Under the pieces are notes generated by a model that was given only the letters and a program-made list of their open reading frames with translations, had not been told where the DNA came from and did not search any database. DNA of 64,000 nucleotides from Emiliania huxleyi CCMP1516 (Eukaryota; Haptophyta; Isochrysidales; Noelaerhabdaceae), in the NCBI RefSeq assembly GCF_000372725.1, contig NW_005200333.1, forward strand, positions 278,209-342,208, given 5' to 3'. The position numbers and the translations under genes are program-made. Positions 48,231 through 58,329 of the stretch are shown piece by piece (the first letter of the stretch is position 1; each line of letters starts with the position of its first letter).

Positions 48231-51200
48231 ATGCCGCTGCTCGGCCAGCGAGTCGTGCTCGGCGGGCTCTCGGCCCGCCCCGAGCTGAACGGGCAGCGGG
48301 GCGTGGCGGGGAGCTTCGAGGGTGGCCGGTACGCGGTGGCGCTCGAGGGCGGCGGCGAGAGCGTGCGGGTGCGGCCGGGCAATCTGTCACTGGCTGCGGC
48401 GGCTGAGCCGAGCGGTGGCGTTGCAGTCTCCGACGAGGTCGTGGCAGCAGCTGAGCGAGGCGAGGAGGAGGCGGTGCTGGCGTGGCTTGATCGCGGCGGG
48501 CGGGTCGACGCGACGTACAAGAAAGGTAAGGTGAGCGGCCTCACGCTGCTGATTGGCGCCGCCTTCTACGGCCACTTGGGGGTGGTTGAGCTGCTGCTGC
48601 AGCACGGCGCGGGGGTCAACCTGCAGAGCAGCAACGGCTACACCGCGCTGATGTACGCTGCCGGCAACGGCCACGAGCGGCTGGTCGAGCTGCTGTTGCG
48701 GCGTGGGGCGAAGGCCAACCTGCAGAGCAGCAAAGGCGTCACCGCGCTGATGCTCGCCGCCCAAGGGGGCCACGAGCGGGTGGTCGAGCTGCTGATGCAG
48801 CGCGGCGCGGAGGTCAACCTGCAGAGATGCGACGGCGGCACCGCGCTGATGCTCGCCGCCCTCTTCAACCGCCCCGCCGTCGTGCGGCGCTTGCTGCGGG
48901 CGGGCGCAGACGCGGCGGTGCGCAATGTGAACGGCAAGACGGCGTTGCAGACGGCCAAGGAGAAGGGCAACGCCGAGTGCGTCAATCTCTTGACTGAGGC
49001 AGCGGCGGCGGCTGCGGAGGGCCGAGTAGGGGCCGACCGCGCTTCCTCGGGCGCGGCAGCGGCAGCCGAGGACGCGCCGCTCCTCGGCCAGCGAGTCGTG
49101 CTCGGCGGGCTCTCCTCCCGCCCCGAGCTGAACGGGCAGCGGGGCGTGGCGCGGAGCTTCGAGGGTGGCCGGTACGCGGTGGCGCTCGAGGGCGGCGGCG
49201 AGAGCGTGCGAGTGCGGCCGGGCAATCTGTCGCCGGCAGCGGCGGAGCCGGTGTCAGGCGGTGCCGCGGCAGCCCCCGACGCGGTTGTGACAGCGGCTGA
49301 GCGAGGCGAGGGGGAGGCGGTGCTGGCGTGGCTCGAGGGCGGCGGGCGGGCCGACGCGACGTACGAGAGAGACGGCGTGAGCGGCCTCACGCTGCTGATG
49401 GGCGCCGCCGGCCACGGCCAGGAGCGGATGGTCGAGTTGCTGCTCCGGCACGGCGCGGAGATCAACCTGGAGGACAGCAAAGGCTGGACCGCGCTGATGC
49501 TCGCCGCCCAGCAAGGCCACGAGCGGGTGGTCGAGCTGCTACTGCAGCGCGGCGCGGAGATCAACTTGCAGAGCACCAAAGGCTTCACCGCGCTGATGTA
49601 CGCCGCCGACTCAGGCCACGAGCGGGTGTTCGATTTGCTGATACGGCGCGGCGCTGAGGTCAACCTGCAGAGCAGCAACGGCGACACCGCGCTGATGGTC
49701 GCCGCCGACCAAGGCCACGAGCGGGTGGTCGAGTTGCTGATACGGCGCGGCGCTGAGATCAACCTGCAGAACAGCAACGGCGGCACCGCGCTGATGCACG
49801 CCGCCGACCAAGGCAACGAGCGGGTGGTCGACTTGCTGATTCGGCACGGGGCGGAGGTCAACCTGCAGAACAGCGAAGGCGCCACCGCGCTGATAGTCGC
49901 GGCCCTCTTGAACCGCCCCGCCGTCGTGCGGCGCTTGCTGCGGGCGGGCGCGGATACGACGGCGCGCGCTGAGAACGGCAAGACGGCGCTGCATGCTGCC
50001 AAGGAGAAGGGCTGCGCCGAGTGCGTGCGCGCCATCGAGGAGCATGCGGCGGCGGCGGAGGCGGAGGCGGCGGAGGCGAGGGAGGCGGAGAGAGCGGCGG
50101 CAGAGGCGGAGGCGGCGCGGCATGCCGAGGCCCTGCTGGCGGAGGAGGAGGCGGAGAAGGAGGAGCGCGCCAAGGAGAGCAAGAAGGGCAAGAAGAAGAA
50201 GAAGAAGAGCGGCGGCGGTGAGGCAGACAACGCGGCTCCTGGCCCCAGCGCCACCGCCGCTCTGCCGCCGCCAGCCCCACCGCCAGCCCCATCTCCTCCG
50301 CCCGCCGACGCAGCCGCCATTGCCGCGGCGGACGAGGCGCTGCAGCAGGCCGTGGCCGCTGGCTCGTACGAGAGATTAGCCAGTGCGCTGGAGGCGTGCA
50401 GCGGCCTCGCAAGCCTGGCCGTGCTGGCGGCGGCGAGGCGCGCGCGCGACAAGCTCAAGGAGGCGCGGAGGAGGGACAGCCAGCGGCTGCGCAAGGCGCA
50501 TGGCGCGGCGATGGGCGCGCTCAAGTCGCTCGACACCGCGGACAGCCCCTCCGCGCTCCGAGCGGGCATCGCTGCTGCCAGGCCGCACGTGGGCGCGCTG
50601 CCTGCCTTGGCCGAGGAGGTGAGCGCGGCGGAGTCGAAGCTGGAAACTCTGTCTGTCGCCTCCGAGCCGGCCGCGGCGGAAGAGGCTGTTGCTCGGCCAG
50701 TCGAGATAGCCTTGTCGGACCTCACCGCGGCTACCGACGGGTTTGCAGAGGGCAAGCTGATTGGCAGCGGCGGCTTCAGCCACGTCTACGAGGCGTCGGC
50801 CGACCTCCACCTCTCCCTCGCCGCGCCTCCGCAGCTGCGCCACTTGCCGCTCGTCGTCAAGCGGGCAAAGTCGGGCCAGTCGGGCGGTTTGTCGCGGGCG
50901 GAGCTCGAGGTGAAGCTTCTCAAGGCGGTGAGCCACCCGCACCTGCTGCCGCTGCTCGGCTACTGCCTCTCGCCCGACGGCGTCTGCCTCCTCTCACCGC
51001 TGATGCGCGGCGGCTCGCTCGAGGCGCGGCTGCGCCTCTCGGATCCCGACCGCGCTGCGCAGCTCCGGCGGCTGGGCATGGTAGAGCCGCCGAGGCCGCT
51101 GACGTGGCAGCAGCGCGTGCGTGTCGCGTGCGAGGCGACCGAGGCGCTCGTCTACCTCCACTCGAAGGGCATCGTGCACCGCGACGTCAAGCCGGACAAC

Positions 51201-52082
51201 ATCCTGCTCGACGAGAAGCTGACCGCCGTCCTTGCCGACACGGGCTTCGCCAAGGACCAGCGTCCCGACGCTTCTGTCCGCTGCCGCTCGACCGCCCTCT
51301 ACATGTCCACGGGCTACCTCTGCCCCTCCATCTCCAAGGGGGGCGAGTACTCGAGCAAGACGGACGGCTACGCCATCGGCATCACCCTCCTCGTCTGCCT
51401 CACCAGTCGCTCCGAGGTGCAGCTCACCGACCGGTGCGAGGACGAGTTCGAGGAGGACTGGACCGACATCGACGCAGTGAAGCTCGCCGACGTGGCTGCG
51501 GGCTGGCCAGTCGACGCGGCGCGCGCAGTAAAGGACCTCGCGCAGGCGGGGGACGGGCAGAAGAGCCTCTGCCACCACAGCTTGCGCAAGCGGCCCACGC
51601 TGCCCGAGGCGCTGTTGACGCTCCGGGCGCTGCTGTCTGGCGCGCAGGGCGGGGCGGGGGTGGAGGAGGCTGCGCCGGCACCTGGAGACGAGGCCGCTGC
51701 GGCAGCCGCCCGCACCACCGGCTACGAGCCTTCGCCGCTCTCGGTGCAGGTGCGCGGCATGCGCACGGGCGGCGACGCGCAGGCGCGCATCCAGGGCAAC
51801 ATGCTGCTCGCCTTCAACACGCTGATGCCGCGCCTCGACGCCGTCTACGCCTCGCGCTCTGCGGCGGCGCCCGACGGCTTCGAGGAGCGCATCAACTATT
51901 GGCACCGCGAGTGCGGCCTGCCTACCGAGCTGCGGAGCCAGCTGCACTCGCTGCGCATCTGGGCGAACGCGGCGAGGCACCACGACGCGGCGAGGTGGAG
52001 GAGGGACGGGCCGCGGAGCGAGGGGGAGGCGTCGCGGCTAGTTGCCGAGGTGACGGAGGCGATCGGGGCGATCGAGGGGTAA
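48231..52082 (+). CDS. ankyrin-repeat / Pelle-like kinase fusion, 1283 aa
   Basis: A single exon from ATG 48231. Residues 1-55 and about 283-333 are copies of a module (LGQRVVLGGLS, GGRYAVALEGGGESVRV), an SH3-like beta unit. Each is followed by ankyrin repeats (about 70-260 and 345-600; for example GYTALMYAAGNGHERLVELL). A charged coiled coil with a Lys run (around 640-670) leads to a kinase domain (about 834-1130): IGSGGFSHVYEA, LVVKRAK and IVHRDVKPDNILLD. The metal-binding DFG is DTG (LADTGFAKD) and the APE motif is missing. The C-terminus (1165-1283) is a helical domain with ERINYWHRECGLPTEL. An innate-signalling-like adaptor role is an inference. Catalysis is uncertain because of the DFG change. 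Confidence 0.85.
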   Translation: MPLLGQRVVLGGLSARPELNGQRGVAGSFEGGRYAVALEGGGESVRVRPGNLSLAAAAEPSGGVAVSDEVVAAAERGEEEAVLAWLDRGGRVDATYKKGKVSGLTLLIGAAFYGHLGVVELLLQHGAGVNLQSSNGYTALMYAAGNGHERLVELLLRRGAKANLQSSKGVTALMLAAQGGHERVVELLMQRGAEVNLQRCDGGTALMLAALFNRPAVVRRLLRAGADAAVRNVNGKTALQTAKEKGNAECVNLLTEAAAAAAEGRVGADRASSGAAAAAEDAPLLGQRVVLGGLSSRPELNGQRGVARSFEGGRYAVALEGGGESVRVRPGNLSPAAAEPVSGGAAAAPDAVVTAAERGEGEAVLAWLEGGGRADATYERDGVSGLTLLMGAAGHGQERMVELLLRHGAEINLEDSKGWTALMLAAQQGHERVVELLLQRGAEINLQSTKGFTALMYAADSGHERVFDLLIRRGAEVNLQSSNGDTALMVAADQGHERVVELLIRRGAEINLQNSNGGTALMHAADQGNERVVDLLIRHGAEVNLQNSEGATALIVAALLNRPAVVRRLLRAGADTTARAENGKTALHAAKEKGCAECVRAIEEHAAAAEAEAAEAREAERAAAEAEAARHAEALLAEEEAEKEERAKESKKGKKKKKKSGGGEADNAAPGPSATAALPPPAPPPAPSPPPADAAAIAAADEALQQAVAAGSYERLASALEACSGLASLAVLAAARRARDKLKEARRRDSQRLRKAHGAAMGALKSLDTADSPSALRAGIAAARPHVGALPALAEEVSAAESKLETLSVASEPAAAEEAVARPVEIALSDLTAATDGFAEGKLIGSGGFSHVYEASADLHLSLAAPPQLRHLPLVVKRAKSGQSGGLSRAELEVKLLKAVSHPHLLPLLGYCLSPDGVCLLSPLMRGGSLEARLRLSDPDRAAQLRRLGMVEPPRPLTWQQRVRVACEATEALVYLHSKGIVHRDVKPDNILLDEKLTAVLADTGFAKDQRPDASVRCRSTALYMSTGYLCPSISKGGEYSSKTDGYAIGITLLVCLTSRSEVQLTDRCEDEFEEDWTDIDAVKLADVAAGWPVDAARAVKDLAQAGDGQKSLCHHSLRKRPTLPEALLTLRALLSGAQGGAGVEEAAPAPGDEAAAAAARTTGYEPSPLSVQVRGMRTGGDAQARIQGNMLLAFNTLMPRLDAVYASRSAAAPDGFEERINYWHRECGLPTELRSQLHSLRIWANAARHHDAARWRRDGPRSEGEASRLVAEVTEAIGAIEG

Positions 52083-52945
52083 CATTTGTGTGTACGAGTG
52101 TTCCTCGAGGTCGTATGGTACACCGTCGTCGGTGTGTACAAGCTACGGCTTTTTAGCCCCCAGGTGTGAGGGATTGGAGGAGGACAGGGTCCCACACTAG
52201 AGGGTCGACAGCGTCACCTAATCTAAAATCTGAGGAATTCAGGCTTGAGGCATGTCGCTTCAGTGAGGCCAAAGTGAATTATGGATGTGTGAGAACGGTA
52301 CGGAACACGAGGTAGGGACACAATAAGCTCGCAGTGCTGGTACGCACAGCTCGACGCGTACTCGAATGCTGCCACTGTCATTCTAGCCGGCGAGCGGCGG
52401 CGTCACAGCGTCGACTCTCACATTGCGATGACGGAGGATGAGACGCACTGCTTGCCCAGACGCGCGCCTCGGCGCGCTCGCAGGAGGAAGGCCAGCGGTC
52501 GTGCTGCGCAGGCCGTCTGGCTGAAGGGAGCAGCAGCTGGCGCTCAACAGCAGCGCTGGCGAGCGGCGCAGTCACACCACTCTCCCGCCATGGCCACGTG
52601 TCATTTCGCTCCAAGATTTGGCGCCAAAATGGCACTTTAGTGTCCACCTAGCCACGTGGTCCCACATCATAGGGCTCCATTTGGCTCACTCATTTGGTGG
52701 CACCGTCCAATCGTTCGCCGATATCCGAAACCGGGGTGTCCCTAAATAACTTTTCCAGGAGAAGGTATCTTAATTGCGGCGTGCCCGTGCCGCATTTTCT
52801 TTTTTTCTTTCTATGCCGGAAACAAAACAAAAGACCGGCCAGCCACTCGCGCGTCCTCGCGACTTCACGCAAAAACAGAAGATCTATTGAGACGGACAAC
52901 CACAGACAGTCGAGAGGGGAGAGACAGCAACGACAGCCGTCGGCG
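52083..52945. other. intergenic, no gene seen
   Basis: The region between the ankyrin-kinase and MICAL-like genes. The frame of the latter is open back to 52694, but the first good ATG is 52946, so this is taken as promoter and leader. Confidence 0.5.
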
Positions 52946-55900
52946 ATGGAGACGCTCCTTGGCGGGCTGGACGTGGCGCGGGTCGGGGCAAACAACACCA
53001 GCCGTGCTTTCAAGATCAGCTACCTGACGGAAGGTTCTCGCGCCAATCCGGCTGTTGTCATTCCGCCTGGAGGTGGCGCGACGAAGGAGGAGAATCTGTA
53101 CATGGCGCGAGAGCTGGCAGCCGTCGGGCCCTTCTTCGTGGTCATGTACGACCTGCGCGGCACTGGCGGGAGCGAACCGCGAGACTGCTGGGCAACCGCC
53201 TTTTCCGCAGCAGGCACCACGCCCGTCCAGGAGATGGAGCGGGTGGTCGGTGTGGCGCCGCCGAAAGCTAAGGCGGAGGACGAGAGCGCAGGTGGCCTCC
53301 GCAACTACGCGCAAAAGCTTCGTCCGGCCCCACTTAATCCCATCATCTCCAACCAGCTTCCCGACTTTGATGCGTATGCCGAAGATGCCTTCTCGGTCCT
53401 CGACGAACTCGGCATTCACCAGGCTCATTTTGTCGGGCTTTCGCAGGGAGGGATGCTGGCGCGGCTCGCGGCGACGCTCCACCCGGAGCGGGTGCTCTCG
53501 GTGGTGAGCTGTGGCTCCGCTGCCAGCAAGCTCGGCTTGATGATGGCCGCTTTCTCAGCGGGCGCTGAGGAGTTCTACGACAAGATGAAGGCGGCGGAGC
53601 TGTACGGCGAAAACGGAAAGCCGCCGTGGGGCTCGAGGCGCGCCACGCGGGATGAGTACGTAACGTGGCGCAGCAAGCTGCTCGAGATAGTCGTCCCCGA
53701 CTTTGACAAGGCGGTGTACGAAGAGATGGCAGGCCGGTCGTGGGATGCAGGATACATGGGCGAGTCACAGTGCGCCGTTGGCGCTCTGGCCTACGAAGCG
53801 TGGGAGCGGCAGGGCAAGGATGTGGCGCATCTTGAGGTGCTGAGAGCCAACAAGACGATCCCGATCATGTTCGTGCACGGGAGGAAGGACGCGGTCATTC
53901 ACTTCGAGGAGAGCCGGAAGCTGTTTGCGCAGACCGGCAACTGCGTCTTCGAGCCCCACGACTATGGCCACAACTTTGGGCCGCCCAAGCACCAGACCGC
54001 ACTCCTCAGCCGCATGGCAACCTTCATGAAGAAGAGCAGCGCCACGGGCCTTGGCTCTGCTCCAGCTGCGTCGATCGGTACTGACACCTATTCCGCAGGC
54101 GTGTCAGCAGACTTGGAAGCGAGGCTTTCGCTCGACACGACCACCCCCGAGCTGTGGGAGGTATTTTGCACAGTGCAGACCGCAGCCGACACCGCCTTTG
54201 CGCTCGACCTTTTGCTCGACAAGCTAGGGCTGGCTGCCCTGCGGGGGCAGGGCCTGCAGCTCTTCCTCGCCCTCAAGCCGGCGCTCGAGCAAGCGGGGCT
54301 CATGTTCAAGCAGAAGAAGCTGCTCAATGACCTTCACGGAAGCATGATCCGCGCGCAGAAGGTGGTGGCGCGGCTTCGCGGCGTGGCCAAGCCCGACAAC
54401 GAGGCTGCAATGGCTGCGGCCGAGGAGACGGCGGCGACCAAGAGCGCCGACAACAGTTTCGGCGTCAATGAGATTCTCGTGTGCGGGGCAGGGCCCGTCG
54501 GGCTGCGCGCTGCTGTGGAACTCGCGCTGCTGGGCTTCCGCGTGACGGTGATAGAGAAGCGACCCAACTTTTCTCGTGCCAACATCCTGACCTTCTGGGA
54601 CGAGACGATGAGCGACATGCTCGCGCTCGGCGCAAAGTCTTACTTCCCCGACCTGAAGCCGACGGGCAACCAAAAGGTGCTCGGCACGCGCCAGATTCAG
54701 GTCTGCCTGCTCAAGACATTTCTGCTCTTTGGAGGCGCCGTGCACTATGGCAAGGAGATTTGTGGGCTTGTGCCTCCCTGCGACGAGGCAAGCAAGTGGA
54801 GCGCCAAGTTTCGGCCGTACGTCAAGCACCGGCGTGCGGCTGAGACGGACGCGCAAGCCAAGCGGTCGGCCGAGCGGGAGAGCTCCGAGACGGCGCCAAA
54901 GGAGCAGGGTGGCACAGAGGGCACGGCGCTCGAGTTCCAAAAGGCAAAGGACTACGGAGGCAAGGAGACGGCCAGCGTGGAGACCTGGGACGTCGACATG
55001 GCTTACGTGAACGGGTCTGCAGCGGGAGGCGGTGGCGACAAAGCAACCGGGCTCCCGCCGGTCAAGTTTGACGCGTACATCATCGCCGAGGGCGGGTGGA
55101 GCGACTCGACACGACGGCTCGGGTTTTCCAAGTCGGTGGAGCTTTTCAAGCCCGTCTTTGGGCTAGTGGCCAACCTCAAGTACAATCCGAACGACCTCAA
55201 GGAGCGCAACATGCGCTCGCAGGTCCATTTCTGTCTTGGTTCGGACTGGCCGCTCAGCAACTGCCCCATCCAGGCGGAGTTCATCGAGTACCTAAAGGGT
55301 GAGACGCACTTCTTCGCGCTCGTGGTCAGCAAGAAGAACCACCACAAGGACGGCACGGACTCCCACCTCGATCGCATGAAGCCAGAGGACCGTGCGGCCA
55401 TCCCGGATGAGATCATTGCTCAGATGCGGCGGGCGAGCCAGCAGAAGGGGCTGCTCGAGATGGGGGTCTTCAAGCGGGGATACGCCTCAGGCCAGGCCTG
55501 TCTGGCGACGGACAACGTTGACGTGCAGAAGCTGCACCAGATGGTGCGCGACATCACGCAGGAGATGGGGCTGCCGCCGTCGACCGAGTTCTTTGAGAGC
55601 AACCCTGTCCAGCTGTTTGACTTTTCGCGGCGGGCGCGGTGCGTCGACCCGGTGAGGCTGCTCTGCTCGGGCGCAGACGGCGGCGACTCTGAGGCAAGGG
55701 TGCTCTCACCAGCCGAGTTTCTAAAGGGGTCGCACGCCGGGGTGCAAGCCCTCGTCTTGCCAGTCGGTGACGCGCTGCAGGAGCCTGTGTGGACGCAAGG
55801 CTTGGGCATCAACCGAGGTTTCCACACAGCCATGAACCAGGCTGAGGCGACTGTCACTGGTGTTGCCGACGGTGTCGCGTCCCTGAGCGCACAGCTCTGG

Positions 55901-57016
55901 TTTCGCGATGTCTCAAATGCGGGCACGCTGTGGAAGCCGCTGCGCTGGTCAGATCTCGGCGAGATGCACGGGCGCAGGATCCACATCTCTGCCGTCGCGA
56001 CCGACCTGCAAGCCGCGTGGCACGTCCACCCGCCAGAAGAGCTCGCTGGGGAGGAAGAGCGCTTCCCATTTCAGCTGCGCCTTCCTCCTGGGAACGAGTC
56101 GGCTGCCGTGAGAGCGCGATTTCTGTTCAATTTTGGCGTTCGCGCTGACGCACGCACAGTCGACATGTGTGTATCGGAGAAGTCCGTCCACATCGACCCT
56201 CAGCCAGGAAGGGAAATGCTGGTGGAGGGGGAGGCACGGACAGAGCCGCTCGCGTTGCGCCCGGGTTCGACGCGCCCGATTCCCCCGACTGACTACAGTG
56301 AGCGGCACATCGTTGGAACGCTGCCGCTGGGTGGGCGAGACGCAGACGAGGTCGTTGGTGGGCTGCCCATCACAGCGGCGCTGCAATCCGGCTGCAAAGC
56401 TGAGGGCGCCTCTTGCTGGGGCGCGCAGCTGAGTGCCGGGCTTCTCTCCGATGCAGGCATCTCCGAGCTTCGAAGTGCACTCGCAGCCTGCGACGCCGCG
56501 GGTGCTGCCGAAGAGCAGCAGGCATGCAAGCTCGCGACGACGCTCTTCGAAGACGGCGGCGGCGGCGGCATTGGCAGCGGGAATGGCACAGCGACGATCG
56601 TGGTGATCCCTGACAGTGGATTCGCGTGTGTCGGCTTGAACGTGTTTGTTCAGCGCGCGGGTGGGATGAACCTGAGTGGGATGCTCGAGACCTATCTTAC
56701 TGTCGGCGCGCACGCCATCGTTGCGCGGATGGGTGCCGATGAGCTGCAGCATGTTCACCTCGCACCGCCAGAGGGGTTCTCAGCCATCGTGGGCCGCAGC
56801 GCAGCTGCTGAGTGTCTGATGGCGTTTCCCGGCATGGGGGGTGGGGACATGATGCCTCCCCCGGCCGCCTTTGGCCCTTCCTTGATTGGCGCCTGGGCAG
56901 TCTACCAGCCAGGGACGTACGCCGTCTACGTCATGGCGAAGGCTCGTGCTTTCGCAGACGCGCCGGCTGGCCTGCTGGCGCCCACCTTCTTTATCTCGAC
57001 CGCCCTGGGGCGGTGA
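52946..57016 (+). CDS. alpha/beta-hydrolase fused to MICAL-like FAD monooxygenase, 1356 aa
   Basis: One uninterrupted exon. Residues 1-365 are an alpha/beta hydrolase of the prolyl-aminopeptidase/epoxide-hydrolase type: VVIPPGGGATKEEN, VMYDLRGTGGSEPRD, nucleophile elbow GLSQGGM (Ser about 166), HGRKDAVIHF (Asp) and HDYGHNFG (His). After a helical linker, residues about 510-960 match the MICAL flavin domain: CGAGPVGLRAAVELALLGF, VIEKRPNFSRANILTFW, TRQIQVCLLKTFLLFG and PVGDALQEPVWTQGLGINRG. MICALs oxidise actin Met residues using NADPH and O2. The C-terminal 390 residues are unrecognised and Gly/Ala-rich at the end. No calponin, LIM or RhoGEF domain is present. The fusion is the striking feature, and substrates are unknown. 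Confidence 0.85.
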   Translation: METLLGGLDVARVGANNTSRAFKISYLTEGSRANPAVVIPPGGGATKEENLYMARELAAVGPFFVVMYDLRGTGGSEPRDCWATAFSAAGTTPVQEMERVVGVAPPKAKAEDESAGGLRNYAQKLRPAPLNPIISNQLPDFDAYAEDAFSVLDELGIHQAHFVGLSQGGMLARLAATLHPERVLSVVSCGSAASKLGLMMAAFSAGAEEFYDKMKAAELYGENGKPPWGSRRATRDEYVTWRSKLLEIVVPDFDKAVYEEMAGRSWDAGYMGESQCAVGALAYEAWERQGKDVAHLEVLRANKTIPIMFVHGRKDAVIHFEESRKLFAQTGNCVFEPHDYGHNFGPPKHQTALLSRMATFMKKSSATGLGSAPAASIGTDTYSAGVSADLEARLSLDTTTPELWEVFCTVQTAADTAFALDLLLDKLGLAALRGQGLQLFLALKPALEQAGLMFKQKKLLNDLHGSMIRAQKVVARLRGVAKPDNEAAMAAAEETAATKSADNSFGVNEILVCGAGPVGLRAAVELALLGFRVTVIEKRPNFSRANILTFWDETMSDMLALGAKSYFPDLKPTGNQKVLGTRQIQVCLLKTFLLFGGAVHYGKEICGLVPPCDEASKWSAKFRPYVKHRRAAETDAQAKRSAERESSETAPKEQGGTEGTALEFQKAKDYGGKETASVETWDVDMAYVNGSAAGGGGDKATGLPPVKFDAYIIAEGGWSDSTRRLGFSKSVELFKPVFGLVANLKYNPNDLKERNMRSQVHFCLGSDWPLSNCPIQAEFIEYLKGETHFFALVVSKKNHHKDGTDSHLDRMKPEDRAAIPDEIIAQMRRASQQKGLLEMGVFKRGYASGQACLATDNVDVQKLHQMVRDITQEMGLPPSTEFFESNPVQLFDFSRRARCVDPVRLLCSGADGGDSEARVLSPAEFLKGSHAGVQALVLPVGDALQEPVWTQGLGINRGFHTAMNQAEATVTGVADGVASLSAQLWFRDVSNAGTLWKPLRWSDLGEMHGRRIHISAVATDLQAAWHVHPPEELAGEEERFPFQLRLPPGNESAAVRARFLFNFGVRADARTVDMCVSEKSVHIDPQPGREMLVEGEARTEPLALRPGSTRPIPPTDYSERHIVGTLPLGGRDADEVVGGLPITAALQSGCKAEGASCWGAQLSAGLLSDAGISELRSALAACDAAGAAEEQQACKLATTLFEDGGGGGIGSGNGTATIVVIPDSGFACVGLNVFVQRAGGMNLSGMLETYLTVGAHAIVARMGADELQHVHLAPPEGFSAIVGRSAAAECLMAFPGMGGGDMMPPPAAFGPSLIGAWAVYQPGTYAVYVMAKARAFADAPAGLLAPTFFISTALGR

Positions 57017-57309
57017 TGCGCGGGCGCGCTCCTCACGTGCGATGACTCCGATCTCCGACCTCCGGCTCCCTTCCCTATGGGGCACAGAGACGCAAGCCGA
57101 GCGCGCGGCGCGCGGCACAATCGTCAATCGACGAAGGAATCGAAACCCTTTTGTTTGGTACAACACGCGTCGCCGGTGACTAAAATTTTCTGTCAAATAC
57201 TGAGGGTGCCACTGCAATCCGTCACATGACACATGCTCATGTTCATGATCATGTGCTGGTACGACTCGTCGTGGCTCTGACTCTCTCCGACATCGTCGGC
57301 ACATGTCGG

Positions 57310-58281
57310 CTACTCCTGCTTTCTGCTTCCGGCATGCAGAGCCTCGGTCAGCCACGGCCCGATGGACCGGGCGCGTGCCTTTCCGTTCCGATTGCAGACC
57401 CTCGTGGGCGTCGCCGCCCGCCTGATCGCATCGACCTCGGCGGCCGCCAGCCAGCGGTAGACTCGGAAGAGCATCTCGTTGCCGAGGAGTCCAAACAGGT
57501 GGAAGCAAGCCATCTCCTCGAAGGCGCCCTGCCAGAGACGCGCGCCCTCGGGCAGCAGCCCCGCCGCGCGACAGAGCGCCTCGAGGGCGGCGTGCGTCCA
57601 GTAGGTGAGCCCGGTCTCGGCTCCCATCAGCAGGCCCGAGTTTCCAAACCAAAAGACGAGCCCCGACAGCGCGCCAACGAGGAGAGGGTGGGCGTCCTCG
57701 CCGCGGCGCAGCCAGCGAGAGAGCAGCTCGTGGCGCCGGCAGAGGAGCACCAGGAGCAGCCAGATCGACGAGAGGGGCGGGGTCACGTTTGCCCCGCCGC
57801 ACAGCACGTACGACTCAAACGAGGCCTCGAGGTTGCGCAACGCGAAAGCGAGGGCATGGGCGGCGCCGACGGCGTACAGGACCGCCGGGAGCACGCGCGG
57901 CACCGAGGCGAGGCCGCCGAGCATCCCGGCGAGGACGCACCACCACGAGCCAACGAGCAGTGCCTGTGCGCCGCCGTTCAGTCGGAAGAGCGTCTCGAAC
58001 GGCGGCGCGCGGCTGCCGCCGGGCTGTAGCCACAGCACCGCGCCGCAGGTGGACCACAGGCCGTTGCTCAGTAGCGCTGCGAACGCCGCCCAGTGCATCA
58101 CCGAGCCGCCGCCGGTCCGGCCATAGCTCCACACCTTGAAGGCGTGGAAGAGAGCGTGGCACGCCAACGCCGCATCGGTAAAGGAGGCGGCGTGGCAGTC
58201 GGCGGAGCAGGCGACAAAGCCGAGGCGGAGCGTCTCGACGCCGAACTCATGCACACTGTGGCAGCTTGGGAGCGGGTTCAT
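57310..58281 (-). CDS. polytopic membrane protein of unknown function, 323 aa
   Basis: Intronless, ATG 58279-58281. Around seven hydrophobic segments (WAAFAALLSNGLWSTCGAVL; LLVGSWWCVLAGMLGGLAS; SIWLLLVLLC; PLLVGALSGLVFWFGNSGLL), with His/Cys-rich N-terminus (PSCHSVHEF, CSADCHAASF) and an Arg-rich C-terminal tail. EEMACFHLFGLLGNEMLFRV lies near the end. The layout is like seven-helix ER or plasma-membrane proteins. I do not recognise a family. Confidence 0.6.
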   Translation of the reverse strand: MNPLPSCHSVHEFGVETLRLGFVACSADCHAASFTDAALACHALFHAFKVWSYGRTGGGSVMHWAAFAALLSNGLWSTCGAVLWLQPGGSRAPPFETLFRLNGGAQALLVGSWWCVLAGMLGGLASVPRVLPAVLYAVGAAHALAFALRNLEASFESYVLCGGANVTPPLSSIWLLLVLLCRRHELLSRWLRRGEDAHPLLVGALSGLVFWFGNSGLLMGAETGLTYWTHAALEALCRAAGLLPEGARLWQGAFEEMACFHLFGLLGNEMLFRVYRWLAAAEVDAIRRAATPTRVCNRNGKARARSIGPWLTEALHAGSRKQE

Positions 58282-58329
58282 CTGCCAGGCGAGGTGGCCT
58301 TGCTCAATATAATGCGGAGCTCGTGCTCG

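Noticed and set aside
48638-50755. 705-codon open frame on the minus strand
   Set aside because: Antisense to the ankyrin repeats and coiled coil of the kinase fusion. It is Ser/Ala/Arg-rich, and its repeats mirror the ankyrin period.
50396-52156. 586-codon plus frame overlapping the kinase domain
   Set aside because: A frame-shifted shadow of the kinase reading, Arg/Ala/Gly-rich, with no domain. The kinase frame carries all conserved motifs.
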